Positions 11,812 to 21,186 are shown, numbered from the stretch's first letter. The stretch: 64,000 bases of DNA from Hippasteria phrygiana (GCA_037893225.1 JAZGUH010000120.1:496001-560000); one strand, 5' to 3'. Numbers and translations are program-made. Notes: generated by a model from the sequence alone, not told the origin.

Positions 11812-12897
11812 GTGCAGTTATGCGGGAATGCAGAAAGATTACTTCGAAAAACCTACTCGCTTATCTCGGCCACTATTTGGCTGAACGTGGGTCTGAGGAG
11901 CTGGATATTGGTCTGGATGTTGCTGAGAAGTCACTCTTTCCAACAGTATCAAGATTGTGCGCAATTTCGTTCAACATCGGGTCAAAAAACTGCGTCATTT
12001 GGTGCCTAAGTTGCGTGGTGGGGGTGTCGGCCATTGTATAGCATGTGAAGTTATGCGGGAATGCAGAAAAATTAGTTCGAAAAACCTACTCGCTTATCTC
12101 GGCCACCATTTGGCTGAACTTGGGTCTGAGGAGCTGGATATTGGTCTGGATGTTGCTGAGAAGTCACTCTTTCCAACAGAATCAAGATTGTGCGCAATTT
12201 CGTGCAACATCGGGTCGAAAAACGGCGTCATTTTGGAGCCAAGTTGCGTGGTGTGGGTGTCGGCTAGTCCCATTGTATAGCATGTGCAGTTATGCGGGAA
12301 TGCAGAAAGATTACTTCGAAAAACCTACTCGCTTATCTCGGCCACTATTCGGCTGAACGTGGGGTCTGAGGAGCTGGATATTGATCTGGATGTTGCTGAG
12401 AAGTCACTCTTTCCAACAGTATCAAGATTGTGCGCAATTTCGTTCAACATCGGGTCGAAAAACGGTGTCATTTGGGGACGAGGTTGCGTGGTGGGGGTGT
12501 CGGATAGTCCCATTGTATAGCATGTGCAGTTATGCGGGAATGTAGAAAGATTACTTCGAAAAACCTACTCGCTTATCTCGGCCACTATTCGGCTGAACGT
12601 GGGTCTGAGGAGCTGGATATTGGTCTGGATGTTGCTGAGAAGTCACTCTTTCCAACAGTATCAAGATTGTGCGCAAATTCGTTCAACATCGGGTCGAAAA
12701 ACGGCGTCATTTGGGGCCCAAGTTGCGTGGTGGGGGTGTCGGCTAGTCCCATTGTATAGCATGTGAAGTTATGCGGGAATGCAGAACAATTAGTTCGAAA
12801 AACCTACTCGCTTATCTCGGCCACCATTCGGCTGAACTTGGGTCCGAGGAGCTGGATATTGTTCTGGATGTTGCTGAGAGGTCACTCTTTCCAACAG
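11812..12897 (+). repeat. Subfamily A block with 233-bp monomer, copy 3 (cut by the element)
   Basis: Same 233, 239, 240, 239 order of monomers as at 1117 and 5637. Its fifth monomer begins at 12763 and is interrupted by the inserted element after 135 bp, at ccaacag. The block therefore supplies the target site of the insertion. Confidence 0.82.
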
Positions 12898-12911
12898 CAT
12901 ATGAATTTGTT
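12898..12911 (+). repeat. Left terminal inverted repeat, element copy 1
   Basis: catatgaatttgtt, the exact reverse complement of 13993-14006. The outermost six bases, catatg, are themselves a palindrome, which makes the exact element boundary uncertain by a few bases. Confidence 0.85.
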
Positions 12912-12922
12912 AACCCCACTTT

Positions 12923-12933
12923 TGTTCACTTAA
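12923..12933 (+). repeat. Subterminal inverted repeat, left arm, element copy 1
   Basis: tgttcacttaa is the reverse complement of ttaagtgaaca at 13981-13991. It continues the terminal repeat inward after a spacer of 11 bases on the left and 1 base on the right. The original inverted repeat was probably longer and has suffered a 10-bp indel. Confidence 0.7.
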
Positions 12934-13212
12934 TTTCACAGTTTAAATCTCGCGCGTAGAGTATACCACAGAGGTCTAGGGTTATTAAATTGGATTAACG
13001 CTGGCCCTGTGTAGCTGTGCGTTCGGCCCTGAAATGTGGCCCGGCACACTCCATTCACAAAATGGGTAAAACAAAACATGTTTGCACGAGGGCATGCATA
13101 AACACAGGCACTGGTTTATAGCTGCAAGTAGGAAACAAAGATATAGTTAAGTTTAGTAATTGTTTAATTTTCTAAACATTACATAATCTCAATTATTTTG
13201 GAAAATACATAC

Positions 13213-13251
13213 GTATGTGGGTGTACATTCATATATATACTCCCCACATAC
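13213..13251. other. Imperfectly spaced hairpin within the element, copy 1
   Basis: gtatgtggg (13213-13221) is the reverse complement of cccacatac (13243-13251), with a 21-base A+T-rich loop. It lies in the internal A+T-rich part of the element. A role is unknown, and chance pairing is possible in such sequence. Confidence 0.5.
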
Positions 13252-13587
13252 AAAACGGTACGGCCCAATAAACAAGTGTACGTTCTTTGCATCACATAAT
13301 TTCTGTAGCTGCCTTGAATGAACAGTATTCAGTTCCAAATTTACATTATTTCAAAATGAAATTAACTCCTCAAAAGAACACAGTTTTAATCCCAGATAAC
13401 TGATTCACTAATGGATAGTTTTTAAATGTCTTAGTTACAGTAAAATCGAAGAAAATCTGTCTTGTAAAACGGGTGATGAGCAGAGTCCAAGATCATGTAA
13501 CGCGTGGTAAGCAATGGTAGATCGATGTAAGTCTCGAACAATGCCTTATCGATCGAAAGTTGTCATTGGCCACCTTTTTCATTGTGA

Positions 13588-13786
13588 AAAGTACGTAGGT
13601 TTTTTTCAACCAATCATAACAGGTTTTACATGTAAGGAAAGAGGAGGATCTAAGCTATTCGATTCCGTTTAACCCCGTACGATTCGATACTCCAGTAAGG
13701 AGTTACAGTCAAAAGAGTCGACGCGCGGGCGCTCAATCGGTGCGTTTACACAGAGAAATGATGAAAAGTTCACATTTTCAAAGCCG
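13588..13786 (+). repeat. Degenerate 199-bp internal repeat, unit 1, element copy 1
   Basis: Begins aaagtacgtagg followed by seven T and caa. A 22-bp match with two mismatches starts 199 bp later at 13787, and ccgtttaaccc at 13665 recurs at 13864, also 199 bp later. The constant spacing points to an old tandem duplication inside the element. Most other positions have diverged. Confidence 0.6.
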
Positions 13787-13985
13787 AAAGTACGTGGATT
13801 TTTTTCAAGATAAAATATATGTATATATATCATGAGAACGACAAAGAGTTAAATCATATAGAACCGTTTAACCCGGTGAAAAAGACCGCATGGTTATCAA
13901 ACTATGACTCGAAACGTCGAAAAAAGGGTCATTTTAAGCGGATTTTCGCCCGGAAATGGGCCCCGCAGAGAGGTTTGAGCTTAAG
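13787..13985 (+). repeat. Degenerate 199-bp internal repeat, unit 2, element copy 1
   Basis: Begins aaagtacgtgga followed by seven T and caa and carries ccgtttaaccc at 13864. A short frame opening near 13819 runs through the element's right end into satellite DNA. Its product has no domain that I recognise and its end depends on the insertion point, so I do not call it a gene. Confidence 0.58.
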
Positions 13986-13991
13986 TGAACA
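13981..13991 (-). repeat. Subterminal inverted repeat, right arm, element copy 1
   Basis: ttaagtgaaca pairs perfectly with 12923-12933. It lies one base inside the 14-bp terminal repeat. Confidence 0.7.
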
Positions 13992-13992
13992 C

Positions 13993-14006
13993 AACAAATT
14001 CATATG
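13993..14006 (-). repeat. Right terminal inverted repeat, element copy 1
   Basis: aacaaattcatatg, the exact reverse complement of the left end. It is followed directly by tatcaagattggg, the normal continuation of the host monomer. Confidence 0.85.
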
Positions 14007-15903
14007 TATCAAGATTGGGCGCAATTTCGTTCAACATCGGGTCGAAAACGGCGTCATTTGGGGCCCAAGTTGCGTCGTGGGGGTCTCGGCTAGTCCCATT
14101 GTATAGCATGTGCAGTTATGCGGGAATGCAGAAAAATTCGTTCGAAAAACCTACTCGCTTATCTCGGCCACCATTCGGCTGAACTTGGGTCTGAGGAGCT
14201 GGATATTGGTCTGGATGTTGCTGAGAAGTCACTCTTTCCAACAGTATCAAGATTGTGCGCAATTTCGTTCAACATCGGGTCAAAAAACGGCGTCATTTGG
14301 GGCCCAAGTTGCTTGGTGTGTCGGCTAGTCCCATTGTATAGCATGTGCAGTTATGCGGGAATGCAGAAAGATTACTTCGAAAAACCTACTCGCTTATCTC
14401 GTCCACTATTCGGCTGAACGTGGGTCTGAGGAGCTGGATATTGGTCTGGATGTTGCTGAGAAGTCACTCTTTCCAACAGTATCAAGATTGTGCGCAATTT
14501 CGTTCAACATCGGGTCGAAAAACGGCGTCATTTGGGGACGAGGTTGCGTGGTGGGGTGTCGGATAGTCCCATTGTATAGCATGTGCAGTTATGCGGGAAT
14601 GCAGAAAGATTACTTCGAAAAACCTACTCGCTTATCTCGGCCACTATTCGGCTGAACGTGGGTCTGAGGAGCTGGATATTGGTCTGGATGTTGCTGAGAA
14701 GTCACTCTTTCCAACAGTGTCAAGATTGTGCGCAATTTCGTTTAACATCGGGTCAAAAAACGGCGTCATTTGGGGCCCAAGTTGCTTGGTGTGTCGGCTA
14801 GTCCCATTGTATAGCTTGTGCAGTTATGCGGGAATGCAGAAAGATTACTTCGAAAAACCTACTCGCTTATCTCGGCCACTATTTGGCTGAACGTGGGTCT
14901 GAGGAGCTGGATATTGGTCTGGATGTTGCTGAGAAGTCACTCTTTCCAACAGTATCAAGATTGTGCGCAATTTCGTTCAACATCGGGTCAAAAAACTGCG
15001 TCATTTGGTGCCTAAGTTGCGTGGTGGGGGTGTCGGCCATTGTATAGCATGTGAAGTTATGCGGGAATGCAGAAAAATTAGTTCGAAAAACCTACTCGCT
15101 TATCTCGGCCACCATTTGGCTGAACTTGGGTCTGAGGAGCTGGATATTGGTCTGGATGTTGCTGAGAAGTCACTCTTTCCAACAGAATCAAGATTGTGCG
15201 CAATTTCGTGCAACATCGGGTCGAAAAACGGCGTCATTTTGGAGCCAAGTTGCGTGGTGTGGGTGTCGGCTAGTCCCATTGTATAGCATGTGCAGTTATG
15301 CGGGAATGCAGAAAGATTACTTCGAAAAACCTACTCGCTTATCTCGGCCACTATTCGGCTGAACGTGGGGTCTGAGGAGCTGGATATTGATCTGGATGTT
15401 GCTGAGAAGTCACTCTTTCCAACAGTATCAAGATTGTGCGCAATTTCGTTCAACATCGGGTCGAAAAACGGTGTCATTTGGGGACGAGGTTGCGTGGTGG
15501 GGGTGTCGGATAGTCCCATTGTATAGCATGTGCAGTTATGCGGGAATGTAGAAAGATTACTTCGAAAAACCTACTCGCTTATCTCGGCCACTATTCGGCT
15601 GAACGTGGGTCTGAGGAGCTGGATATTGGTCTGGATGTTGCTGAGAAGTCACTCTTTCCAACAGTATCAAGATTGTGCGCAAATTCGTTCAACATCGGGT
15701 CGAAAAACGGCGTCATTTGGGGCCCAAGTTGCGTGGTGGGGGTGTCGGCTAGTCCCATTGTATAGCATGTGAAGTTATGCGGGAATGCAGAACAATTAGT
15801 TCGAAAAACCTACTCGCTTATCTCGGCCACCATTCGGCTGAACTTGGGTCCGAGGAGCTGGATATTGTTCTGGATGTTGCTGAGAGGTCACTCTTTCCAA
15901 CAG
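14007..15903 (+). repeat. Satellite array, subfamily A (between the two elements)
   Basis: Begins with the 103-bp rear part of the split monomer and continues with complete monomers at 14110, 14345, 14583, 14818, 15051, 15290, 15530 and 15769. It matches 11001-12897 at an offset of 3006 bp. It ends at ccaacag, where the second element copy starts. Confidence 0.95.
14818..15903 (+). repeat. Subfamily A block with 233-bp monomer, copy 4 (cut by the element)
   Basis: Same as the block at 11812-12897, carried along in the 3006-bp duplication. Confidence 0.82.
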
Positions 15904-15917
15904 CATATGAATTTGTT
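15904..15917 (+). repeat. Left terminal inverted repeat, element copy 2
   Basis: catatgaatttgtt directly after ccaacag, as in copy 1. Confidence 0.85.
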
Positions 15918-16998
15918 AACCCCACTTTTGTTCACTTAATTTCACAGTTTAAATCTCGCGCGTAGAGTATACCACAGAGGTCTAGGGTTATTAAATTGGA
16001 TTAACGCTGGCCCTGTGTAGCTGTGCGTTCGGCCCTGAAATGTGGCCCGGCACACTCCATTCACAAAATGGGTAAAACAAAACATGTTTGCACGAGGGCA
16101 TGCATAAACACAGGCACTGGTTTATAGCTGCAAGTAGGAAACAAAGATATAGTTAAGTTTAGTAATTGTTTAATTTTCTAAACATTACATAATCTCAATT
16201 ATTTTGGAAAATACATACGTATGTGGGTGTACATTCATATATATACTCCCCACATACAAAACGGTACGGCCCAATAAACAAGTGTACGTTCTTTGCATCA
16301 CATAATTTCTGTAGCTGCCTTGAATGAACAGTATTCAGTTCCAAATTTACATTATTTCAAAATGAAATTAACTCCTCAAAAGAACACAGTTTTAATCCCA
16401 GATAACTGATTCACTAATGGATAGTTTTTAAATGTCTTAGTTACAGTAAAATCGAAGAAAATCTGTCTTGTAAAACGGGTGATGAGCAGAGTCCAAGATC
16501 ATGTAACGCGTGGTAAGCAATGGTAGATCGATGTAAGTCTCGAACAATGCCTTATCGATCGAAAGTTGTCATTGGCCACCTTTTTCATTGTGAAAAGTAC
16601 GTAGGTTTTTTTCAACCAATCATAACAGGTTTTACATGTAAGGAAAGAGGAGGATCTAAGCTATTCGATTCCGTTTAACCCCGTACGATTCGATACTCCA
16701 GTAAGGAGTTACAGTCAAAAGAGTCGACGCGCGGGCGCTCAATCGGTGCGTTTACACAGAGAAATGATGAAAAGTTCACATTTTCAAAGCCGAAAGTACG
16801 TGGATTTTTTTCAAGATAAAATATATGTATATATATCATGAGAACGACAAAGAGTTAAATCATATAGAACCGTTTAACCCGGTGAAAAAGACCGCATGGT
16901 TATCAAACTATGACTCGAAACGTCGAAAAAAGGGTCATTTTAAGCGGATTTTCGCCCGGAAATGGGCCCCGCAGAGAGGTTTGAGCTTAAGTGAACAC

Positions 16999-17012
16999 AA
17001 CAAATTCATATG
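16999..17012 (-). repeat. Right terminal inverted repeat, element copy 2
   Basis: aacaaattcatatg directly before tatcaagattggg, as in copy 1. Confidence 0.85.
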
Positions 17013-18620
17013 TATCAAGATTGGGCGCAATTTCGTTCAACATCGGGTCGAAAACGGCGTCATTTGGGGCCCAAGTTGCGTCGTGGGGGTCTCGGCTAGT
17101 CCCATTGTATAGCATGTGCAGTTATGCGGGAATGCAGAAAAATTCGTTCGAAAAACCTACTCGCTTATCTCGGCCACCATTCGGCTGAACTTGGGTCTGA
17201 GGAGCTGGATATTGGTCTGGATGTTGCTGAGAAGTCACTCTTTCCAACAGTATCAAGATTGTGCGCAATTTCGTTCAACATCGGGTCAAAAAACGGCGTC
17301 ATTTGGGGCCCAAGTTGCTTGGTGTGTCGGCTAGTCCCATTGTATAGCATGTGCAGTTATGCGGGAATGCAGAAAGATTACTTCGAAAAACCTACTCGCT
17401 TATCTCGTCCACTATTCGGCTGAACGTGGGTCTGAGGAGCTGGATATTGGTCTGGATGTTGCTGAGAAGTCACTCTTTCCAACAGTATCAAGATTGTGCG
17501 CAATTTCGTTCAACATCGGGTCGAAAAACGGCGTCATTTGGGGACGAGGTTGCGTGGTGGGGTGTCGGATAGTCCCATTGTATAGCATGTGCAGTTATGC
17601 GGGAATGCAGAAAGATTACTTCGAAAAACCTACTCGCTTATCTCGGCCACTATTCGGCTGAACGTGGGTCTGAGGAGCTGGATATTGGTCTGGATGTTGC
17701 TGAGAAGTCACTCTTTCCAACAGTATCAAGATTGTGCGCAATTTCGTTCAACATCAGGTCGAAAAACGGCGTCATTTGGAGCACAAGTTGCGTCGTGGGG
17801 GTGTCGGCTAGTCCCATTGTATAGCATGTGCAGTTATGCGGGAATGCAGACAAATTACTTCGAAAAACCTACTCTCTTATCTCGGCCACCATTCGGCTGA
17901 ACTTGGGTCTGAGGAGCTGGATATTGGTCTGGATGTTGCTGAGAAGTCACTCTTTCCAACAGTATCAAGATTGTGCGCAATTTCGTTCAACATCGGGTCG
18001 AAAAACGGCGTCATTTGGGGGCCAAGTTGCGTGGTGGGGGTGTCGGCTAGTCCCATTGTATAGCATGTGCAGTTATGCGGGAATGCAGACAAATTCGTTC
18101 GAAAAACCTACTCGCTTATCTCGGCCACCATTCGGCTGAACTTGGGTCTGAGGAGCTGGATATTGGTCTGGATGTTGCTGAGAAGTCACTCTTTCCAACA
18201 GTATCAAGATTGTGCGCAATTTCGTTTAACATCGGGTCAAAAAACGGCGTCATTTGGGGCCCAAGTTGCTTGGTGTGTCGGCTAGTCCCATTGTATAGCT
18301 TGTGCAGTTATGCGGGAATGCAGAAAGATTACTTCGAAAAACCTACTCGCTTATCTCGGCCACTATTCGGCTGAACGTGGGTCTGAGGAGCTGGATATTG
18401 GTCTGGATGTTGCTGAGAAGTCACTCTTTCCAACAGTATCAAGATTGTGCGCAATTTCGTTCAACATCAGGTCGAAAAACGGCGTCATTTGGAGCACAAG
18501 TTGCGTCGTGGGGGTGTCGGCTAGTCCCATTGTATAGCATGTGCAGTTATGCGGGAATGCAGACAAATTACTTCGAAAAACCTACTCTCTTATCTCGGCC
18601 ACCATTCGGCTGAACTTGGG
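17013..18620 (+). repeat. Satellite array, subfamily A (last block)
   Basis: Monomers at 17116, 17351, 17589, 17828, 18067, 18302 and 18541. The last still has the A-type front (acaaattacttcgaaaaacc, tactctctta) but turns into B-type by about 18641 (ggtatggatg, aagtaactc). From 17589 the order matches 7299 and 9201 onward. Confidence 0.93.
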
Positions 18621-19173
18621 TCTGAGGAGCTGGATATTGGTATGGATGTTGCTGAGAAGTAACTCTTTCCAACAGTATCAAGATTGTGCGCAATTTCGTT
18701 CAACATCGGGTCGAAAAACGGCGTCATTTGGGGCCCAAGTTGCGTGGTGAGAGTCCCGGATAGTCCCATTGTATAACATGTGCAGTTATGCGGGAATGCA
18801 GAAAGATTACTTCGATAAACCTACTCGCTTAGCTCGGCCACTATTCGGCTGAACGTGGGTCTGAGGAGCTGGATATTGGTATGGATGTTGCTGAGAAGTA
18901 ACTCTTTCCAACAGTATCAAGATTGTGTGCAATTTCGTTCAACATCGGGTTTAAAAAAGCGGCGTCATTTGGGGCCCAAGTTGCGAGGTGGGGGTGTCGG
19001 CTAGTCCCATTGTATAGCATGTGCAGTTATGCGGGAATGCAGAAAAATCAGTTCGACAAACCTACTCGTTTATCTCGGCCACCATTCGACTGAACTTGGG
19101 TCTGAGGAGCTGGATATTGGTCTGGATGTTGCTGAGAAGTCACGCTTTCCAACAGTATCAAGATTGGGCGCAA

Positions 19174-19191
19174 TTTCGTTCAACATCGGGT
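19174..19191 (+). other. CENP-B-box-like motif, representative copy in subfamily B class S
   Basis: Same 18-bp string as at 557-574, in a class S monomer. It is kept in classes S, T, U, U', R and W, even though bases just downstream differ between these classes (gtcgaaaaacgg or gtttaaaaaagcgg). Persistence of the string in both subfamilies shows that it belongs to the ancestral monomer. Whether it is under selection cannot be judged without site-by-site divergence counts. Confidence 0.45.
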
Positions 19192-19892
19192 CGAAAAACG
19201 GCGTCATTTGGGGCCCAAGTTGCGTGGTGAGGGTCACGGATAGTCCCATTGTATAACATGTGCAGTTATGCGGGAATGCAGAAAGATTACTTCGATAAAC
19301 CTACTCGCTTATCTCGGCCACTATTCGGCTGAACGTGGGTCTGAGGAGCTGGATATTGGTCTGGATGTTGCTGAGAAGTCACTCTTTCCAACAGTATCAA
19401 GATTGTGCGCAATTTCGTTCAACATCGGGTTTAAAAAAGCGGCGTCATTTGGGGGCCAAGTTGCGTGGTGGGGGTGTCGGCTAGTCCCATTGTATAGCAT
19501 GTGCAGTTATGCGGGAATGCAGACAAATTCGTTCGACAAACCTACTCGTTTATCTCGGCCAACATTTGACTGAACTTGGGTCTGAGGAGCTGGATATTGG
19601 TTTGGATGTTGCTGAGAAGTCAATCTTTCCAACAGTATCAAGATTGTGCGCAATTTCGTTCAACATCGGGTCGAAAAACGGCGTCATTTGGGGCCCAAGT
19701 TGCGTGGTGGGGGTGTCGGCTATTCCTAATGTATAGCGTGTGAAGTTATGCGGGAATGCAGAAAAATTAGTTCGAAAAACCTACTCGCTTATCTCGGCCA
19801 CCATTCGGCTGAACGTGGGTCTGAGGAGCTGGATATTGGTATGGATGTTGCTGAGAAGTCACTCTTTCCAACATTATCAAGATTGTGCGCAA

Positions 19893-19910
19893 TTTCGTTC
19901 AACATCGCGT
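19893..19910 (+). other. CENP-B-box-like motif disrupted, class V monomer
   Basis: In class V monomers the CGGG part reads CGCG (catcgcgtcg), which breaks the motif at one of its best conserved blocks. The same monomer has lost one G downstream, giving a perfect 10-bp palindrome ttgggcccaa at 19927-19936. Class V recurs at a fixed place in each HOR unit, so motif-minus monomers are regularly spaced among motif-plus ones. Confidence 0.5.
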
Positions 19911-21186
19911 CGAAAAACGGCGTCATTTGGGCCCAAGTTGCGTGGTGGGGGTGTCGGCTAGTCCCATTGTATAGCATGTGCAGTTATGCGGGAATGCAGA
20001 AAAATTAGTTCGAAAAACCTACTCGCTTATCTCGGCCACCATTCGGCTGAACTTGGGTCTGAGGAGCTGGATATTGGTATGGATGTTGCTGAGAAGTAAC
20101 TCTTTCCAACAGTATCAAGATTGTGCGCAATTTCGTTCAACATCGGGTTTAAAAAAGCGGCGTCATTTGGGGCCCAAGTTGCGTGGTGGGGGTGTCGGCT
20201 AGTCCCATTGTATAGCATGTGCAGTTATGCGGGAATGCAGAAAAATTAGTTCGACAAACCTACTCGTTTATCTCGGCCACCATTCGACTGAACTTGGGTC
20301 TGAGGAGCTGGATATTGGTCTGGATGTTGCTGAGAAGTCACTCTTTCCAACAGTATCAAGATTGGGCGCAATTTCGTTCAACATCGGGTCGAAAAACGGC
20401 GTCATTTGGGGCCCAAGTTGCGTGGTGAGGGTCACGGATAGTCCCATTGTATAACATGTGCAGTTATGCGGGAATGCAGAAAGATTACTTCGATAAACCT
20501 ACTCGCTTATCTCGGCCACTATTCGGCTGAACGTGGGTCTGAGGAGCTGGATATTGGTCTGGATGTTGCTGAGAAGTCACTCTTTCCAACAGTATCAAGA
20601 TTGTGCGCAATTTCGTTCAACATCGGGTTTAAAAAAGCGGCGTCATTTGGGGGCCAAGTTGCGTGGTGGGGGTGTCGGCTAGTCCCATTGTATAGCATGT
20701 GCAGTTATGCGGGAATGCAGACAAATTCGTTCGACAAACCTACTCGTTTATCTCGGCCAACATTTGACTGAACTTGGGTCTGAGGAGCTGGATATTGGTT
20801 TGGATGTTGCTGAGAAGTCACTCTTTCCAACAGTATCAAGATTGGGCGCAATTTCGTTCAACATCGGGTCGAAAAACGGCGTCATTTGGGGCCCAAGTTG
20901 CGTGGTGAGAGTCCCGGATAGTCCCATTGTATAACATGTGCAGTTATGCGGGAATGCAGAAAGATTACTTCGATAAACCTACTCGCTTAGCTCGGCCACT
21001 ATTCGGCTGAACGTGGGTCTGAGGAGCTGGATATTGGTATGGATGTTGCTGAGAAGTAACTCTTTCCAACAGTATCAAGATTGTGTGCAATTTCGTTCAA
21101 CATCGGGTTTAAAAAAGCGGCGTCATTTGGGGCCCAAGTTGCGAGGTGGGGGTGTCGGCTAGTCCCATTGTATAGCATGTGCAGTT

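Larger units (their letters stand above)
1..12897 (+). repeat. Satellite array, subfamily A (first block)
   Basis: Uninterrupted head-to-tail satellite of about 54 monomers. Spacing between successive copies of the landmark gttatgcgggaatgcag is 233, 235, 238, 239 or 240 bp. Monomers carry the subfamily A signature: ttcgaaaaacctactc, a tatagcatgtg or tatagcttgtg site, and gggtcgaaaaacgg or gggtcaaaaaacgg. None of the subfamily B changes is seen. All copies run in the same direction and no inversion was noticed. Monomers differ mainly by a few substitutions and by short length changes in two runs, the G-run after ttgcgtggt and the A-run after gggtcg. The array is already under way at base 1, so its left edge lies outside the window. 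No gene is embedded in it. Confidence 0.97.
11001..14006 (+). repeat. 3006-bp tandem duplication, copy 1 (satellite plus inserted element)
   Basis: A composite of about eight satellite monomers followed by the 1109-bp element. Every landmark in it recurs 3006 bp downstream (11104/14110, 11339/14345, 11577/14583, 11812/14818, 12045/15051, 12284/15290, 12524/15530, 12898/15904). Boundaries are set here at the element's right edge for convenience. At the left end copy 1 reads gttgcgagg where copy 2 reads gttgcgtcg, near 11068-11070, so the exact exchange point lies close by. Confidence 0.92.
12898..14006. mobile_element. 1109-bp element with terminal inverted repeats, copy 1; no evident target duplication
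   Basis: Non-satellite, visibly A+T-richer DNA inserted in a monomer between ccaacag and tatcaag. It starts catatgaatttgtt and ends aacaaattcatatg, a perfect 14-bp inverted repeat. A second inverted block (12923-12933 and 13981-13991) lies just inside, offset by about 10 extra bases on the left. Joining the flanks (135 bp plus 103 bp) gives exactly the 238 bp of the intact sister monomer at 8490-8727, so nothing was lost or duplicated on the simplest reading. I see no transposase: open frames are short. It is most likely a non-autonomous DNA transposon (MITE-like). The family is unknown to me. A TA duplication whose left copy became CA remains possible. Confidence 0.75.
14007..17012 (+). repeat. 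3006-bp tandem duplication, copy 2
   Basis: Second copy of the satellite-plus-element composite. After 17012 the match to 14007 onward continues for about 700 bp (17116/14110, 17351/14345, 17589/14583). It stops in the monomer at 17589, which reads cagtatcaag where 14583 has cagtgtcaag. The duplication is therefore slightly more than two units long. Confidence 0.92.
15904..17012. mobile_element. 1109-bp element with terminal inverted repeats, copy 2
   Basis: Same length, ends and junctions as the first copy. Reading the two side by side I noticed no base difference. Because the surrounding satellite also matches at the same 3006-bp offset, this copy arose by segmental duplication and not by a second transposition. 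The inverted ends are at 15904-15917 and 16999-17012, the inner arms at 15929-15939 and 16987-16997, the hairpin at 16219-16257, and the 199-bp internal repeats at 16594-16792 and 16793-16991. Confidence 0.78.
19029..21186 (+). repeat. Nine-monomer HOR unit (2158 bp), S-T-U-V-W-S-T-U'-R
   Basis: Nine classes in order, starting at 19029, 19268, 19509, 19748, 19986, 20227, 20466, 20707 and 20947. The next unit begins with the same class order 2158 bp on. Its first S monomer reads aaaaatcagttcg, a change shared only with the one at 21187, which ties these two units together. The S monomer at 19029 also has cacgctttcc. Confidence 0.85.

Noticed and set aside
12910..12917. ttaacccc inside the left end of the element, reminiscent of a piggyBac TTAA target followed by a C-rich end.
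   Set aside because: There is no matching GGGG-TTAA at the right end, and the same ttaaccc string occurs twice more inside the element. The outer 14-bp inverted repeat defines better ends.
13819..14106. A 95-codon frame starting in the inserted element with a basic, lysine- and arginine-rich stretch.
   Set aside because: Its last third is satellite sequence, so its end is set by where the element inserted. No known domain is visible, and it starts in an A+T-rich repeat.
12898..17012. A second independent transposition to explain the second element copy.
   Set aside because: The flanking satellite matches at the same 3006-bp offset as the element, and both junctions are identical, so one insertion followed by duplication is sufficient.
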